Of a DNA stretch of 64,000 nt, positions 25,457 through 34,986 are shown piece by piece. The notes under the pieces are model-generated. The model was given only the letters and a program-made list of their open reading frames with translations. It made no database searches and was not told where the DNA came from. Every line of letters starts with the position of its first letter. Positions within the stretch are counted from its first letter, which is position 1. This DNA comes from CBDCLY01 sp965218715 (GTDB taxonomy: Bacteria; Bacteroidota; Bacteroidia; Flavobacteriales_E; Vicingaceae): the NCBI GenBank assembly GCA_965218715.1, contig CBDCLY010000033.1, forward strand, positions 62,001 through 126,000, given 5' to 3'. A program made the translations under genes and the position numbers.

Positions 25457-26902
25457 TTATGGGAAAATTATTCCCTCATAGCTATTTGGATCAACCTTAG
25501 GAACGTTTGCACCATATTTCTCATTGATGACTTCAATGAAAGAATTACAAATGATGGCATATCCTCTTGTATTAGGGTGAACACCATCCAATGAAAATGC
25601 ACCACCTGTGATGTAATCAGTTGAGTATGTTACTCCATTGTAAGTTAAACCAGATTCCATCTCACTAAGGATTCTATTGGCATCTAATAAACCAAGGTTT
25701 TTGTTAGATGCCCCAGTTCTGATGATGTCATTGTAAGCCTTTAAATTGGTGTTCATGGCATCAACTTCCTTTTTCAACAAAGTAAATTGCATAGGAATTG
25801 GCGTTGAGCTTCCCCAGCCAGCACATTTTAAAGAATCTTGAGGAACGCCCAATGTGATGAATTCATTCGCTTTAATTTGTCTAATGTTTGGCATGGTGCC
25901 AACCCCTGGAATTGTAACAGTTTTAAGGCTATTGTCTTGAATAACAAAAGCATTATTTCCTTCTGCGAACGACATTTTTCTTCTTGCTGCTTGATCAGCT
26001 GATATTAAGCCAAAACTTGCTGCAGCATCCATTGCTCCATTGTAACCAGCATAACTAGTATTTGCAGAAGCTGCTTGACTAGCAGTTAGCTCCAATGCAT
26101 TCCTATTTACCGCATTGAAATAAGGAATTGAAGTAATATCTGGAATATTTGCCAACACTCCCTTAGCACCATTCTTGGTCAAAGAGTCTAACATCATGTT
26201 GTAAGTTGCTCTAAATGTTGTAACTGGGGTTAAAGACTCTGAGCCTTCATCTCCACCTTCAATTGCGTACAATAAGATGTCATTGCTTCCTATCCAAAAA
26301 GTAAAGAAACTTGGATTAGATTTACCAACCAATTCAGCAACTGATTCATTAAAGTTACCTGGGTTAACAAATCTTGTGTAGTATGGATTAGCAGTTCTTG
26401 GCATTGTTAAAAGGCCTCCAGGATTTCCAAATCCAGGAGCAACTAGATGAAAAGATTTAGCTCCAGGAATTCCTAGGTTATTGTAAGGTCCATTTGCTCC
26501 AATGAATTTTGAAGGGTCTGCAAAGTTAAATTGATCAATTTGTCCAACTCCAGCCTCAGGGCCAGGTCCAATCTCACCAGTACAATCAGCACCTAGTTCT
26601 AATTCAAATTCAGAATTACTTGAAGAACCAATTCCAACACCTGCATCTAATAGTGGTTGTTTAAAACTTCCTCCGCCTACTAATTGCATTTGTCCTGCTA
26701 AAATAGCTGGAAAAGAAACTTCTTGGCGTTTTCTTCTTAAGGCCCCACTTTGGTATCCTGCGGTTAATGAATTACCAACAGAAATATAGTTTGAAAAATC
26801 AGCTGAGCCTGAATCGAAAACAACTTCTCCATCAAATTCAGGGCTACAAGCTGTCGCAAGTGCGATAGGTAGAGCAAGAAAATATTTATTAAATTTTTTC
26901 AT
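25457..26902 (-). CDS. SGNH/GDSL hydrolase family lipoprotein
   Basis: The 481-residue protein begins with a lipoprotein signal (LALPIALATAC, lipid attachment at Cys19). The serine block reads ISVGNSLTAGYQSG near residue 41 (GNSL in place of GDSL). FFTFWIGSNDILLYA near 197 is the N block, and FSLDGVHPNTRGYA near the C-terminus provides the Asp-His pair. Such enzymes hydrolyse esters or lipids. It is the second gene of a pair, 16 nt after a FadL-like porin. That arrangement suggests that the hydrolase releases fatty acids or other hydrophobic products which the porin takes up, though the substrate is not shown. Confidence 0.88.
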   Translation of the reverse strand: MKKFNKYFLALPIALATACSPEFDGEVVFDSGSADFSNYISVGNSLTAGYQSGALRRKRQEVSFPAILAGQMQLVGGGSFKQPLLDAGVGIGSSSNSEFELELGADCTGEIGPGPEAGVGQIDQFNFADPSKFIGANGPYNNLGIPGAKSFHLVAPGFGNPGGLLTMPRTANPYYTRFVNPGNFNESVAELVGKSNPSFFTFWIGSNDILLYAIEGGDEGSESLTPVTTFRATYNMMLDSLTKNGAKGVLANIPDITSIPYFNAVNRNALELTASQAASANTSYAGYNGAMDAAASFGLISADQAARRKMSFAEGNNAFVIQDNSLKTVTIPGVGTMPNIRQIKANEFITLGVPQDSLKCAGWGSSTPIPMQFTLLKKEVDAMNTNLKAYNDIIRTGASNKNLGLLDANRILSEMESGLTYNGVTYSTDYITGGAFSLDGVHPNTRGYAIICNSFIEVINEKYGANVPKVDPNSYEGIIFP

Positions 26903-26918
26903 AATTGTTTCTTATTGC

Positions 26919-28169
26919 TTAAAAATTATAATGAAGTCCGATTCCTGGAATTATACTTGAGGCTTTGTATTTTCCTCCGAAATTCTCTCCACCTAAGGTG
27001 CGTCTATTTTTTGAGTCTTGATAATAAGAGTCTCTTTCTTGTCCATCAATATAGATGAAAGAAGCATCTGCACTTAATTTATCAGAGAAGTTATAGGTAA
27101 GTCCACAAGTCAATCCGATGTTATCAGTGTTTGGCGTCTCGGGGTTAAAGAAATTATCCTGAATTGGAGATTCGTCATAATAGGCACCAACTCGAGCAAT
27201 CAATTTTTCTGATGGTTGATATTGAATGCCAAATCGGTAAATTGAAGAAGCCTTGTAGTTTCTAGGATTTTTAGAGTCTTTAAAGCCATCAGTTTCAGTT
27301 TCAAAATCAAAGTCTAAGCTTCTGTATACGTACCAGTCAACAAAACTATATTCTACTGCAACTAAAAATTTATCATTGATTTGATAGCTTGCCCCAATAG
27401 TTGAGGTTGAAGGCAATGGCAACTCGGCATCAAATGAATTTGTTGGAGGAACTGTACCTGCAGTTGAGGCAGGTAAATCAAATTCTGCGTCTCCATCTCT
27501 TAATGTCATTGTTACTGCTGAACGGTAAGATAGACCAATATTGAATTTTTCAGTCACTTTATAGTGCAATCCAAAATTAAAACCCATTCCGCTGGCGCTA
27601 CCTGAAAGATTAGTTGATCCTACAGACTGCTGAGCGCTTGAAAAGCCAACAGCTCTATTCAATTCAAATTTTCCAGTTGCATAAATGAAACCTAAGCCAA
27701 TGTTTAAATTGTCATTTGCTTGAATGCTAAGAGTAGGTTGAATAAATATTGCACGTAAAGAAATGTCACGAATCAAATACTTGCCATCCCAATCATCACC
27801 CCAAGTTACACCAGATCCAAAAGGAGTATATACAGCTAAACCAGCTGTAATGTCTCTATTTAATTTGGCAGTTCCATATAAATAAAATGGAGTCCCTAGA
27901 GGATTATCTGTTTCAGATTCTAACCCTGTACTTTGATTTTGATAAATAACGGTAGAGGTAATACCACTAGCTCCAGCCTCTAGACTGAACTTAGTATCGC
28001 TCATGCCCATCATGGCAGGATTAAAATAAGCACTAGATGCGCCAAGGTAAAAGCTTGTACCCAAGTGACCCATGCCACTTTGTTGGTTTCCCTGAAGGTT
28101 TACTTGAAAACCACCAGCCATTGAAAGTAGTGGTATCATCGCCAAAATTGGGAGTAGCAATTTTTTCAT
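26919..28169 (-). CDS. FadL/OmpP1-like outer membrane transport protein
   Basis: The 416-residue protein has a signal peptide (MKKLLLPILAMIPLLSMA) followed by GGFQVNLQGNQQSGMGHLGTSF, the N-terminal hatch region typical of the OmpP1/FadL family. Alternating amphipathic strands then run to the C-terminal Phe (GIGLHYNF), as expected for an outer-membrane beta-barrel. Family members import long-chain fatty acids or aromatic hydrocarbons. It is transcribed with the downstream SGNH lipoprotein. No consensus promoter box was found upstream. Confidence 0.88.
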   Translation of the reverse strand: MKKLLLPILAMIPLLSMAGGFQVNLQGNQQSGMGHLGTSFYLGASSAYFNPAMMGMSDTKFSLEAGASGITSTVIYQNQSTGLESETDNPLGTPFYLYGTAKLNRDITAGLAVYTPFGSGVTWGDDWDGKYLIRDISLRAIFIQPTLSIQANDNLNIGLGFIYATGKFELNRAVGFSSAQQSVGSTNLSGSASGMGFNFGLHYKVTEKFNIGLSYRSAVTMTLRDGDAEFDLPASTAGTVPPTNSFDAELPLPSTSTIGASYQINDKFLVAVEYSFVDWYVYRSLDFDFETETDGFKDSKNPRNYKASSIYRFGIQYQPSEKLIARVGAYYDESPIQDNFFNPETPNTDNIGLTCGLTYNFSDKLSADASFIYIDGQERDSYYQDSKNRRTLGGENFGGKYKASSIIPGIGLHYNF

Positions 28170-28240
28170 AAGTGTCGTATAAATTTGGGGTTAAAAGTAA
28201 ATTTTTTTTTTTGCATTTCAACAACAGATCTTTGATTCGA

Positions 28241-28268
28241 TTGTTTTACTTTATTGTGAGTAAATTTG
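28241..28268 (+). promoter_or_regulatory. Promoter of korAB (TTG-N17-TAAATTTG)
   Basis: TTG at 28241-28243, a 17-nt spacer and a perfect TAAATTTG at 28261-28268 form a complete Bacteroidota promoter. It ends 25 nt before the korA ATG at 28293 and overlaps a spurious TTG start at 28266. Confidence 0.72.
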
Positions 28269-28292
28269 GCCAGCGAAAAGCGGACTATAAAT

Positions 28293-30122
28293 ATGACAAA
28301 ATCAGTAGAAGAAAAGCAGGAGGTGAGTATAGTTTTCGCAGGAGATTCTGGTGACGGAATTCAGCTAACTGGGACTCAATTTACCAACACAAATGCCTTG
28401 TTTGGGAACGACATAAGCACCTTCCCTAATTATCCAGCAGAAATTCGAGCTCCTCAAGGCACAATTGCAGGAGTTTCTGGCTTCCAATTGAAATTTGGTA
28501 GCACTGAGGTTTATACCCCTGGAGATGCATGTGATGTTTTGGTAGCAATGAATGCTGCTGCCCTTAAGGTAAATTTACAAAGCTTAAAAAAATCTGGAAC
28601 CATAATATTAAACACAGATGGTTTCAATGCTAGGGATTTGAAGTTGGCTAAGTATGAATCAAATCCCTTAGAAGATAACAGCCTTGAAGATTTTAGAACC
28701 ATTCAAATTGATGTCACTAAAATGACTCGAGCCACTCTGGTAGATAGTGGAATGGGTAAAAAAGAAATAGACCGGTCAAGAAACATGTTCGTTCTTGGCT
28801 TCTTGTATTACATGTACAACCGGAAATTGTCATTTACCGAAAACTTTATCAAAGAAAAGTTCAAATCCAAACCTGACTTAATTGAAGCCAACATTAAAGT
28901 ATTAAGAGCAGGCTATAATTTTGGGGACACTAGTGAAACATTTACTTCTCGATACAATGTAAAAGCTGCAAAATTACCTGAAGGCGTATATCGAAACATC
29001 ATGGGGAACCAAGCTGCTGCATTGGGCTTGATCGCAGCTTCTAAGAAAGCCGGTATAGATTTATTCTATGGCACTTATCCAATTACTCCTGCTTCTGATA
29101 TTTTGCATGAATTGGCAAAACATAAAAACTTTGGAGTGAGCACTTTTCAAGCCGAGGATGAAATTGCTGCTATTTGTTCTGTCATTGGAGCCTCATTTGG
29201 CGGAAAATTGGGAGTAACAGCTTCATCTGGCCCTGGCATTGCTCTTAAAGGAGAAGCCATTGGCTTAGGAGCCATCCTCGAGTTGCCAATGGTGATTTGT
29301 AACATTCAAAGAGGCGGACCTTCAACTGGATTGCCTACAAAAACAGAACAATCAGATCTTTTACAGGCGGTTTATGGAAGAAATGGCGAAGCTCCAATTC
29401 CGGTTGTATCAGCGTCTTCTCCTTCTGACTGTTTTTCTGCCATTTTCGAAGCTTGTAGAATTGCCATTGAACACATGACACCTGTATTTTTTCTTTCTGA
29501 TGGATACATGGCTAATGGTTCTGAGCCGTGGAGCTTTCCGCATCCAGATGATTTGAAGGAAATTAAACCGATGCTAGTTGAGCCAGGAAAAGGAGAAGCT
29601 TACCTTCCTTACAAAAGAGATGAGAATCTAGTTAGGAAATGGGCAATTCCTGGCATGAAAGGTTATGAGCATCGCATTGGGGGATTGGAAAAGGAAGATG
29701 AAACAGGAAATGTTTCTTATGATCCCGAAAACCATGAAAAAATGGTTTGGACAAGACAAAACAAAATAGAAAAAATTGCCGAGAGTATCCCAGAACAAGC
29801 CATTAATAATGGATTGGAAAGTGGTGATATATTAGTGCTTTCTTGGGGCTCAACTTATGGTGTTGTAAAAACCGCTGTTAGAGAATGTGTTGATGAGGGA
29901 GTAAAAGTTGGACATGCCCATTTGAGGTATATAAGCCCATTCCCAGAAAATCTAAATGATATTTTTAAGCAGTACGCCAAAGTAATTGTTCCAGAAATGA
30001 ACAATGGTCAACTTTTAAAGTTAATTAGAGATAAATACTTAATTGATGCTAAAGGAGTCAATAAAATTAAGGGCATTCCATTTACAACAGAAGAAATTAA
30101 AACAGCTATTTTAGAAGCATAA
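28293..30122 (+). CDS. korA: 2-oxoacid:ferredoxin oxidoreductase, fused gamma/alpha subunit (2-oxoglutarate type)
   Basis: The 609-residue protein joins an N-terminal gamma domain (VSIVFAGDSGDGIQLTGTQF at about residues 10-29) to an alpha/pyrimidine domain beginning near 235 (GNQAAALGLIAASKKAG). YPITPASDILHELAK and the FQAEDEIAAICSVIGASFGG segment, with the conserved Glu contacting thiamine diphosphate, follow. With KorB it oxidises 2-oxoglutarate (or a related 2-oxoacid) to succinyl-CoA, reducing ferredoxin. The ATG at 28293 is preferred over a TTG at 28266 that overlaps the promoter. korB follows directly. Preference for 2-oxoglutarate is inferred from the two-subunit form. Confidence 0.93.
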   Translation: MTKSVEEKQEVSIVFAGDSGDGIQLTGTQFTNTNALFGNDISTFPNYPAEIRAPQGTIAGVSGFQLKFGSTEVYTPGDACDVLVAMNAAALKVNLQSLKKSGTIILNTDGFNARDLKLAKYESNPLEDNSLEDFRTIQIDVTKMTRATLVDSGMGKKEIDRSRNMFVLGFLYYMYNRKLSFTENFIKEKFKSKPDLIEANIKVLRAGYNFGDTSETFTSRYNVKAAKLPEGVYRNIMGNQAAALGLIAASKKAGIDLFYGTYPITPASDILHELAKHKNFGVSTFQAEDEIAAICSVIGASFGGKLGVTASSGPGIALKGEAIGLGAILELPMVICNIQRGGPSTGLPTKTEQSDLLQAVYGRNGEAPIPVVSASSPSDCFSAIFEACRIAIEHMTPVFFLSDGYMANGSEPWSFPHPDDLKEIKPMLVEPGKGEAYLPYKRDENLVRKWAIPGMKGYEHRIGGLEKEDETGNVSYDPENHEKMVWTRQNKIEKIAESIPEQAINNGLESGDILVLSWGSTYGVVKTAVRECVDEGVKVGHAHLRYISPFPENLNDIFKQYAKVIVPEMNNGQLLKLIRDKYLIDAKGVNKIKGIPFTTEEIKTAILEA

Positions 30123-31166
30123 ATGATGAACGAAAATTCAACAACAAGCATCCCTGAATATACGGCTAAAGATTTTTCTTCTGATCAAGAGGTGCGTTGG
30201 TGCCCAGGTTGTGGAGATTATTCTATCTTAAAGCAAGTTCAGGCCATTATGCCTAACATCGATAAGAAAAAGGAAGACATCGTATTTATCTCTGGGATTG
30301 GCTGCTCCTCTAGGTTTCCATATTACATGAATACTTATGGAATGCATAGTATCCATGGGAGAGCACCAGCTATAGCATCAGGCTTAAAAATTAGTCGACC
30401 AGAATTGAGTGTTTGGGTAATTACTGGAGATGGTGATGCCTTGTCAATTGGCGGCAATCATCTGATTCATATGATTAGAAGGAATTTTGACCTGAATGTT
30501 CTGCTTTTCAATAACGAGATTTATGGATTAACCAAAGGGCAATATTCACCCACTTCAAGGGAAGGAACAGTAACCAAATCGACACCCATAGGATCTATTG
30601 ACCATCCTTTTAATCCTTTAACTTTATGTCTTGGTGCTCAATCCACTTTTATTGCTAGAACAATGGATAGAGACCCTATTCATCAAAGGGCAATTTTAAG
30701 TCGGGCCGACCAACACGTTGGAACTTCTATGGTTGAAATCTACCAAAACTGTAATGTGTTTAATGACGGAGCTTTTGAGGCATATACAGACAAAGGATTT
30801 AAAGCTTTAGAGGCCTTGTTTCTCGAACATGGTCAACCTTTAATTTTTGGTCATGAAAAAGAAAGAGGGATAATTCTAGATGGCTCAACTCCTAAAGTGG
30901 TACTATTAAGTGAAGTAAGTGAAAATGATCTTTGGATTCACGATGAGCAGGACAGGTTTAAAGCACAATTGCTAACAGCATTTTTTGACGACCCTAATGA
31001 GAAAGAGCATTTACCGCGACCTTTTGGAGTTATTTATACGGAAGATCGATTTAGATATGAAGAAGCTCTAAAGCAACAGATTGAAGATAGCATTGAAAAG
31101 AAAGGAGAGGGTGATTTGGCTAAATTGTTACAAGGCGATAACATTTGGGAGGTAATAAACTCCTAA
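30123..31166 (+). CDS. korB: 2-oxoacid:ferredoxin oxidoreductase, beta subunit
   Basis: The 347-residue protein is the thiamine-diphosphate and iron-sulfur subunit. VRWCPGCGDYSILKQV near residue 23 and SGIGCSSRFPYY near 57 give the CxxC and further Cys expected for the [4Fe-4S] cluster. WVITGDGDALSIGGNH followed by LFNNEIYGLTKGQYSPTS is the GDG...NN cofactor motif. HSIHGRAPAIASGLK is also typical. It starts immediately after the korA stop. The 3' end overlaps the convergent nadE by 4 nt. Confidence 0.94.
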   Translation: MMNENSTTSIPEYTAKDFSSDQEVRWCPGCGDYSILKQVQAIMPNIDKKKEDIVFISGIGCSSRFPYYMNTYGMHSIHGRAPAIASGLKISRPELSVWVITGDGDALSIGGNHLIHMIRRNFDLNVLLFNNEIYGLTKGQYSPTSREGTVTKSTPIGSIDHPFNPLTLCLGAQSTFIARTMDRDPIHQRAILSRADQHVGTSMVEIYQNCNVFNDGAFEAYTDKGFKALEALFLEHGQPLIFGHEKERGIILDGSTPKVVLLSEVSENDLWIHDEQDRFKAQLLTAFFDDPNEKEHLPRPFGVIYTEDRFRYEEALKQQIEDSIEKKGEGDLAKLLQGDNIWEVINS

Positions 31167-32791
31167 GCTAGGTATTTTCCAACTATTGGCATTCTCCTTC
31201 CCATTCCAAAGGCTTTATCTGAAATTCTTAAAATTGGAGGTGCTTGATGCCTTTTGTATTCATTGATGTTTACTAACCTTAATGCCTGCTTTACTAAATC
31301 TGCCTCATGCCCAGCATCAATTAATTGACTCGGACTCCTATTTTCCTCTAAATACTTTTTTAGGATGGGGTCTAACAAATCATAATCAGGTAAAGAATCA
31401 GAATCTTTTTGATCAGGTCTTAACTCTGCACTGGGTGCTTTTTCGAGAATATGAATGGGAATAATTTCCTTTTCTTTATTTATGTAGTGACACAGCTCAA
31501 AAACTTCTGTTTTGTACAAATCGCCAATTACAGAAATGCCTCCGCTCATGTCACCATATAGGGTTCCATAACCAACAGCTAATTCACTTTTATTAGAGGT
31601 GTTTAAAAGAATTTCACCAAATTTATTACACCTTGCCATTAACAAGGTGCCCCTTATTCTAGATTGAATATTTTCTTCTGTAAGGTCAAATGCTAGTCCT
31701 TTAAAAAGTGGGGCTAATTGAACTTCAAATTCCTTGAATAAACTCTGTATTTGAATGGTGTGATATTCGCATCCTAAATTTTTACACAATTCAACAGCGT
31801 CTTCAATTGAATGGTCTGAAGAGAACTGTGAAGGCATCAATATTGGATTTACATTTTCAGCACCTAATGCTTTTACAGCCAGCACTAGTGCTAATGCAGA
31901 GTCAATCCCTCCTGAAAGGCCAAGTGTAGCTTTTTTGAACCCAAGTTTTGTAAAATAATCCTTAATGCCAAGGCACAATGCTTTTTCAATCTGACAGTAC
32001 TTGGTCTCCGTTTGATCATTATTTTTAGCTAGTAATTGATTGGTATCAATAATTTGAAAATCTTCCTCAAACGATTTTAGCTTGCAAATGGTTTCTCCAG
32101 CGGCATTGAGGAACCTTGAATTTCCATCAAAAATTAATTCAGTTTGAGCCCCAACATGATTTACATAAACCAAGGGTAATTGATACTCATTACTATTGTG
32201 TTGAAACACCTTATTCCGATGCTGCTCTTGTTTAAAAGAAAACGGCGAAGCGGCAATGTTAATCATGAAGTCAGGTCGCTCTTTAACAAGTTCGTCAATT
32301 GGTGACTTTCTATATTTAGAATTTCCTTCAATGTTCCAGATGTCCTCACAAATAGTCAAAGCAATTTTTTGCCCATTTAATTGGATGCATTGTTGCTCAA
32401 GAGCGCCTTCAAAATACCTATTCTCGTCAAAGATGTCGTAGGTAGGCAGTAAACTTTTATTTACTTTCTGAGCTATTTCCCCATTGTTTAAAAAGTAGGC
32501 TGTGTTGCTCAAAGCTTTACCTTTTGAGGCTTTATTGAAGCCTGGACCGCCAACAATAGCAGCTATTCCATTGCAATGTTTAGCAATTCTTTTAATGGCA
32601 GATTCGCAATGGAAAATGAAGTCATCGAATTCAAGAAAATCCCTTGGGGGATAACCAGAGATAGCCAACTCAGCAAAAACAACTAAATCGCAGTTTAAAG
32701 ATTTAGCCAGTTTTATGTGCTCGACAATTTTCTCTTCATTGCTGGTGAAATTGCCTACATGGTAATTAAGCTGCGCGATTGCAATTTTCAT
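31163..32791 (-). CDS. nadE: Glutamine-dependent NAD+ synthetase
   Basis: The 542-residue enzyme makes NAD from deamido-NAD using glutamine ammonia. The N-terminal nitrilase-like glutaminase has the Glu-Lys-Cys triad in VVFAELAISGYPPRD (near 37), NKSLLPTYDIFDE (near 116) and IALTICEDIWN (near 149). The C-terminal ATP-pyrophosphatase-type synthetase has LGLSGGIDSALALVLAVKAL near 290 and LNTSNKSELAVGYGTLYGDM near 395. It lies 9 nt downstream of the small beta-barrel gene on the same strand and is probably co-transcribed with it. Confidence 0.95.
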   Translation of the reverse strand: MKIAIAQLNYHVGNFTSNEEKIVEHIKLAKSLNCDLVVFAELAISGYPPRDFLEFDDFIFHCESAIKRIAKHCNGIAAIVGGPGFNKASKGKALSNTAYFLNNGEIAQKVNKSLLPTYDIFDENRYFEGALEQQCIQLNGQKIALTICEDIWNIEGNSKYRKSPIDELVKERPDFMINIAASPFSFKQEQHRNKVFQHNSNEYQLPLVYVNHVGAQTELIFDGNSRFLNAAGETICKLKSFEEDFQIIDTNQLLAKNNDQTETKYCQIEKALCLGIKDYFTKLGFKKATLGLSGGIDSALALVLAVKALGAENVNPILMPSQFSSDHSIEDAVELCKNLGCEYHTIQIQSLFKEFEVQLAPLFKGLAFDLTEENIQSRIRGTLLMARCNKFGEILLNTSNKSELAVGYGTLYGDMSGGISVIGDLYKTEVFELCHYINKEKEIIPIHILEKAPSAELRPDQKDSDSLPDYDLLDPILKKYLEENRSPSQLIDAGHEADLVKQALRLVNINEYKRHQAPPILRISDKAFGMGRRMPIVGKYLA

Positions 32792-32800
32792 TCAAGCTGC

Positions 32801-33532
32801 TTAAAACAGTACTCCAACATTTAAGGTAATGATGTTGTTAATGGCTTTAAAGTCTTTATTTCTACTTCCAGTTCCATTTCCATTTTGATCTGCATCATAT
32901 CCATCCTCAGAAAGAATATTGGTAAAACCATTATTAAAAGTTAGGCCCATTAAAATGGAAGTATTGCCAGAAAGATTGTATTCAGCACCAAGGCCAACAA
33001 CTAGTCCTGCCCTTAACAAATTAATTTCATCTTTAAAATCTACAGATTCTTGAGACAATGCGCCAGTTCCACCAGGATATTCAAAATCAATATCAGCTTC
33101 AGCATCATAATTTACCCCAAGGCTAAATCCAAACTGACCATAATAAGTCATGTAACCAATTTCGTTGGTCTTTAGTTTTAATGTCAAGGGTATTTCAATG
33201 TACTTTAGACTAATGTCTGCATCTGTAACACCACCAAAGGTAGTTGGGGTTCCACCAACATCTAAAACTGTAGCATCTGGATAGCTCATTTTTCCTCCTG
33301 TTGAAAGAATAATAATTCCGGTTGAAACGGCATAATTTTCGGCAATGTTAAAGTCACCAATAATACCATAGCTAAACCCAAATTTTGATCCTTCACTTTC
33401 CGCGTTTTCAGATTGTGTTTTCAACCAACTTACATTTGGAGAAAGTTGCAATCCCAATTGGAAAGAATTTTGAGCTTGAATACCCAAGCTTATCAAAGCT
33501 GTTAGGGCGATTAGGAGAAGGTTCTTTTTCAT
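32801..33532 (-). CDS. Outer membrane beta-barrel protein (porin-family/PorT-like), function unknown
   Basis: From the ATG at 33532 the protein has 243 residues. A signal peptide (KKNLLLIALTALISLGIQAQ) is followed by alternating hydrophobic strands and acidic, Gly-rich loops, typical of eight-stranded beta-barrels of the Bacteroidota outer membrane. The C-terminus, NIITLNVGVLF, ends in Phe. An apparent TTG start at 33559 lies inside the TAGTTTTG promoter box and is rejected. No specific function can be assigned; it shares the transcript with nadE. Confidence 0.8.
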   Translation of the reverse strand: MKKNLLLIALTALISLGIQAQNSFQLGLQLSPNVSWLKTQSENAESEGSKFGFSYGIIGDFNIAENYAVSTGIIILSTGGKMSYPDATVLDVGGTPTTFGGVTDADISLKYIEIPLTLKLKTNEIGYMTYYGQFGFSLGVNYDAEADIDFEYPGGTGALSQESVDFKDEINLLRAGLVVGLGAEYNLSGNTSILMGLTFNNGFTNILSEDGYDADQNGNGTGSRNKDFKAINNIITLNVGVLF

Positions 33533-33556
33533 ATTTTTACAAATAATTATTTTATG

Positions 33557-33564
33557 CAAAACTA
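33557..33564 (-). promoter_or_regulatory. Bacteroidota -7 box of the beta-barrel/nadE operon (TAGTTTTG)
   Basis: The minus strand reads TAGTTTTG, matching TAnnTTTG, and ends 25 nt before the ATG at 33532 in the short gap facing gldB. Confidence 0.5.
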
Positions 33565-33580
33565 AGGTGTTTTTATCAAA

Positions 33581-34603
33581 GTGAGGTCGGCCTTAATTCC
33601 CTTTATTTTTAGTTTGTTTTTATTATTCCTTTTTTCTTGTGATAACAATCGCTGGAATGTGGATTCTGATTCGGTAGTATACTCTCCTGAATTGAAAAGG
33701 TTTGATTTGGCATTATTTAAAATAATGTCGAACGACCAAGAATCAAATGGTTTAGAGGATTTAGAGAAGGAATTTCCTGAAATTCTCACAATGTATGTTG
33801 AGCAATTGCTTCGATTTGGCCCAATGAAATCTATGGAAACAAGGAATCAATTTGGTGGATTTTTAAAACATAAAGATGTCATTGGGCTTTTTGCAGAGGT
33901 GGAGAAGAAATTTCCAAATACTGATTTGGTTATCGAGAAGAAAGCGATTGTAGAAGCCCTTAGAAGATATAAAGTTCATTTTCCTAACAAAGATTTGCCC
34001 TCGCTACATTCCTTTGTTTCTGGCTTTCAATACCAAGTGGTTGTTAGCGACAGTATGCTTGGAATTGGTCTTGATATGTACCTAGGGGCCGAATTTAAAG
34101 AGTATGCCCTTGTAGGAATTCCTCAATATAAATTTAAAACTTTTGAGCGCGAGTACTTAGTGTCTGATGTTGTTAAGGCTTGGTTATTAACCGAATTTGA
34201 TGAAAGACCTGGTAGCAGCCTTTTGGATCAAATGGTAGCAAAAGGAAAAATCATTTACCTATTAGAAGCCATTTTGCCGGAGTCTGAATTTCATTATTTA
34301 TTAAATTTTGACCTTGAGGACTTAGCTTGGTGTGAAAAAAATCAATCTGATGTTTGGTTCCATTTAGTAGACATGGAGCTGCTGTACAATACAGAATTGG
34401 AACAGGTTAGAAAGTTCATGGGAGACGCACCCTTTATTCCAGGTTTTCCTGAAGGATCCCCTGGTAGGGTTGGTCATTGGTTGGGTCATCAAATAGTAAA
34501 AGCCTATATGGATAAACATCCAAAAATCACCTTGAAAGAACTAATGGCAAATGAGAATGCCAATCAATTATTAATAGAATCATCGTATAAACCGAAACGA
34601 TAA
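33581..34603 (+). CDS. gldB: Gliding motility lipoprotein GldB
   Basis: The 340-residue protein starts at a GTG (33581), giving a lipoprotein signal peptide (PFIFSLFLLFLFSC, lipid Cys at about residue 20). The body matches GldB in length and in motifs such as SFVSGFQYQVVV, LGIGLDMYLG and PGRVGHWLGHQIVKAYM. GldB is required for gliding in Flavobacterium johnsoniae, but homologues also occur in non-gliding Bacteroidota. It overlaps gldC by one base (TAATG). Together they suggest, but do not prove, a gliding or type IX-secretion-related lifestyle. Confidence 0.93.
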   Translation: MRSALIPFIFSLFLLFLFSCDNNRWNVDSDSVVYSPELKRFDLALFKIMSNDQESNGLEDLEKEFPEILTMYVEQLLRFGPMKSMETRNQFGGFLKHKDVIGLFAEVEKKFPNTDLVIEKKAIVEALRRYKVHFPNKDLPSLHSFVSGFQYQVVVSDSMLGIGLDMYLGAEFKEYALVGIPQYKFKTFEREYLVSDVVKAWLLTEFDERPGSSLLDQMVAKGKIIYLLEAILPESEFHYLLNFDLEDLAWCEKNQSDVWFHLVDMELLYNTELEQVRKFMGDAPFIPGFPEGSPGRVGHWLGHQIVKAYMDKHPKITLKELMANENANQLLIESSYKPKR

Positions 34604-34935
34604 TGAATAAAAAATCCAATATCAATTTTGAAATTAAATTGGACGAAAATGATGTTCCAGAAAAAATAACTTGGTCAGCAGAAGGTTCAGAAAAGGAAGG
34701 AGATCAGGGCACAAAAGCGGTTATGTTGGCACTTTGGGACCAAGATGAAAACAACACCTTGCGAATAGATCTTTGGACCAAAGAAATGATGGTAGATGAA
34801 ATGAAAAAGTTTGCTTGTCAGAACATCATCACCATGGCTGATGCCTTTGAAAGATCAACTGGCGATACAGTTGCTGCAAAGGAAATTAGAGATTTTGGAA
34901 AAAATCTTGCCGTCAAATTAGGGGTATTGAAATAG
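34603..34935 (+). CDS. gldC: Gliding motility protein GldC
   Basis: The 110-residue soluble protein matches GldC: SNINFEIKLDENDVPEKITW at the N-terminus, ALWDQDENNTLRIDLWTKEM near residue 45-65, and MADAFERSTGD near 80. GldC enhances gliding in F. johnsoniae; its biochemical role is unknown. The start codon overlaps the gldB stop by one base, so translation is likely coupled. Confidence 0.92.
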   Translation: MNKKSNINFEIKLDENDVPEKITWSAEGSEKEGDQGTKAVMLALWDQDENNTLRIDLWTKEMMVDEMKKFACQNIITMADAFERSTGDTVAAKEIRDFGKNLAVKLGVLK

Positions 34936-34986
34936 TGTATTGTGTTTCAAGCGCAATAATGATAATTTAGCAGAGTAATCAAAAGC

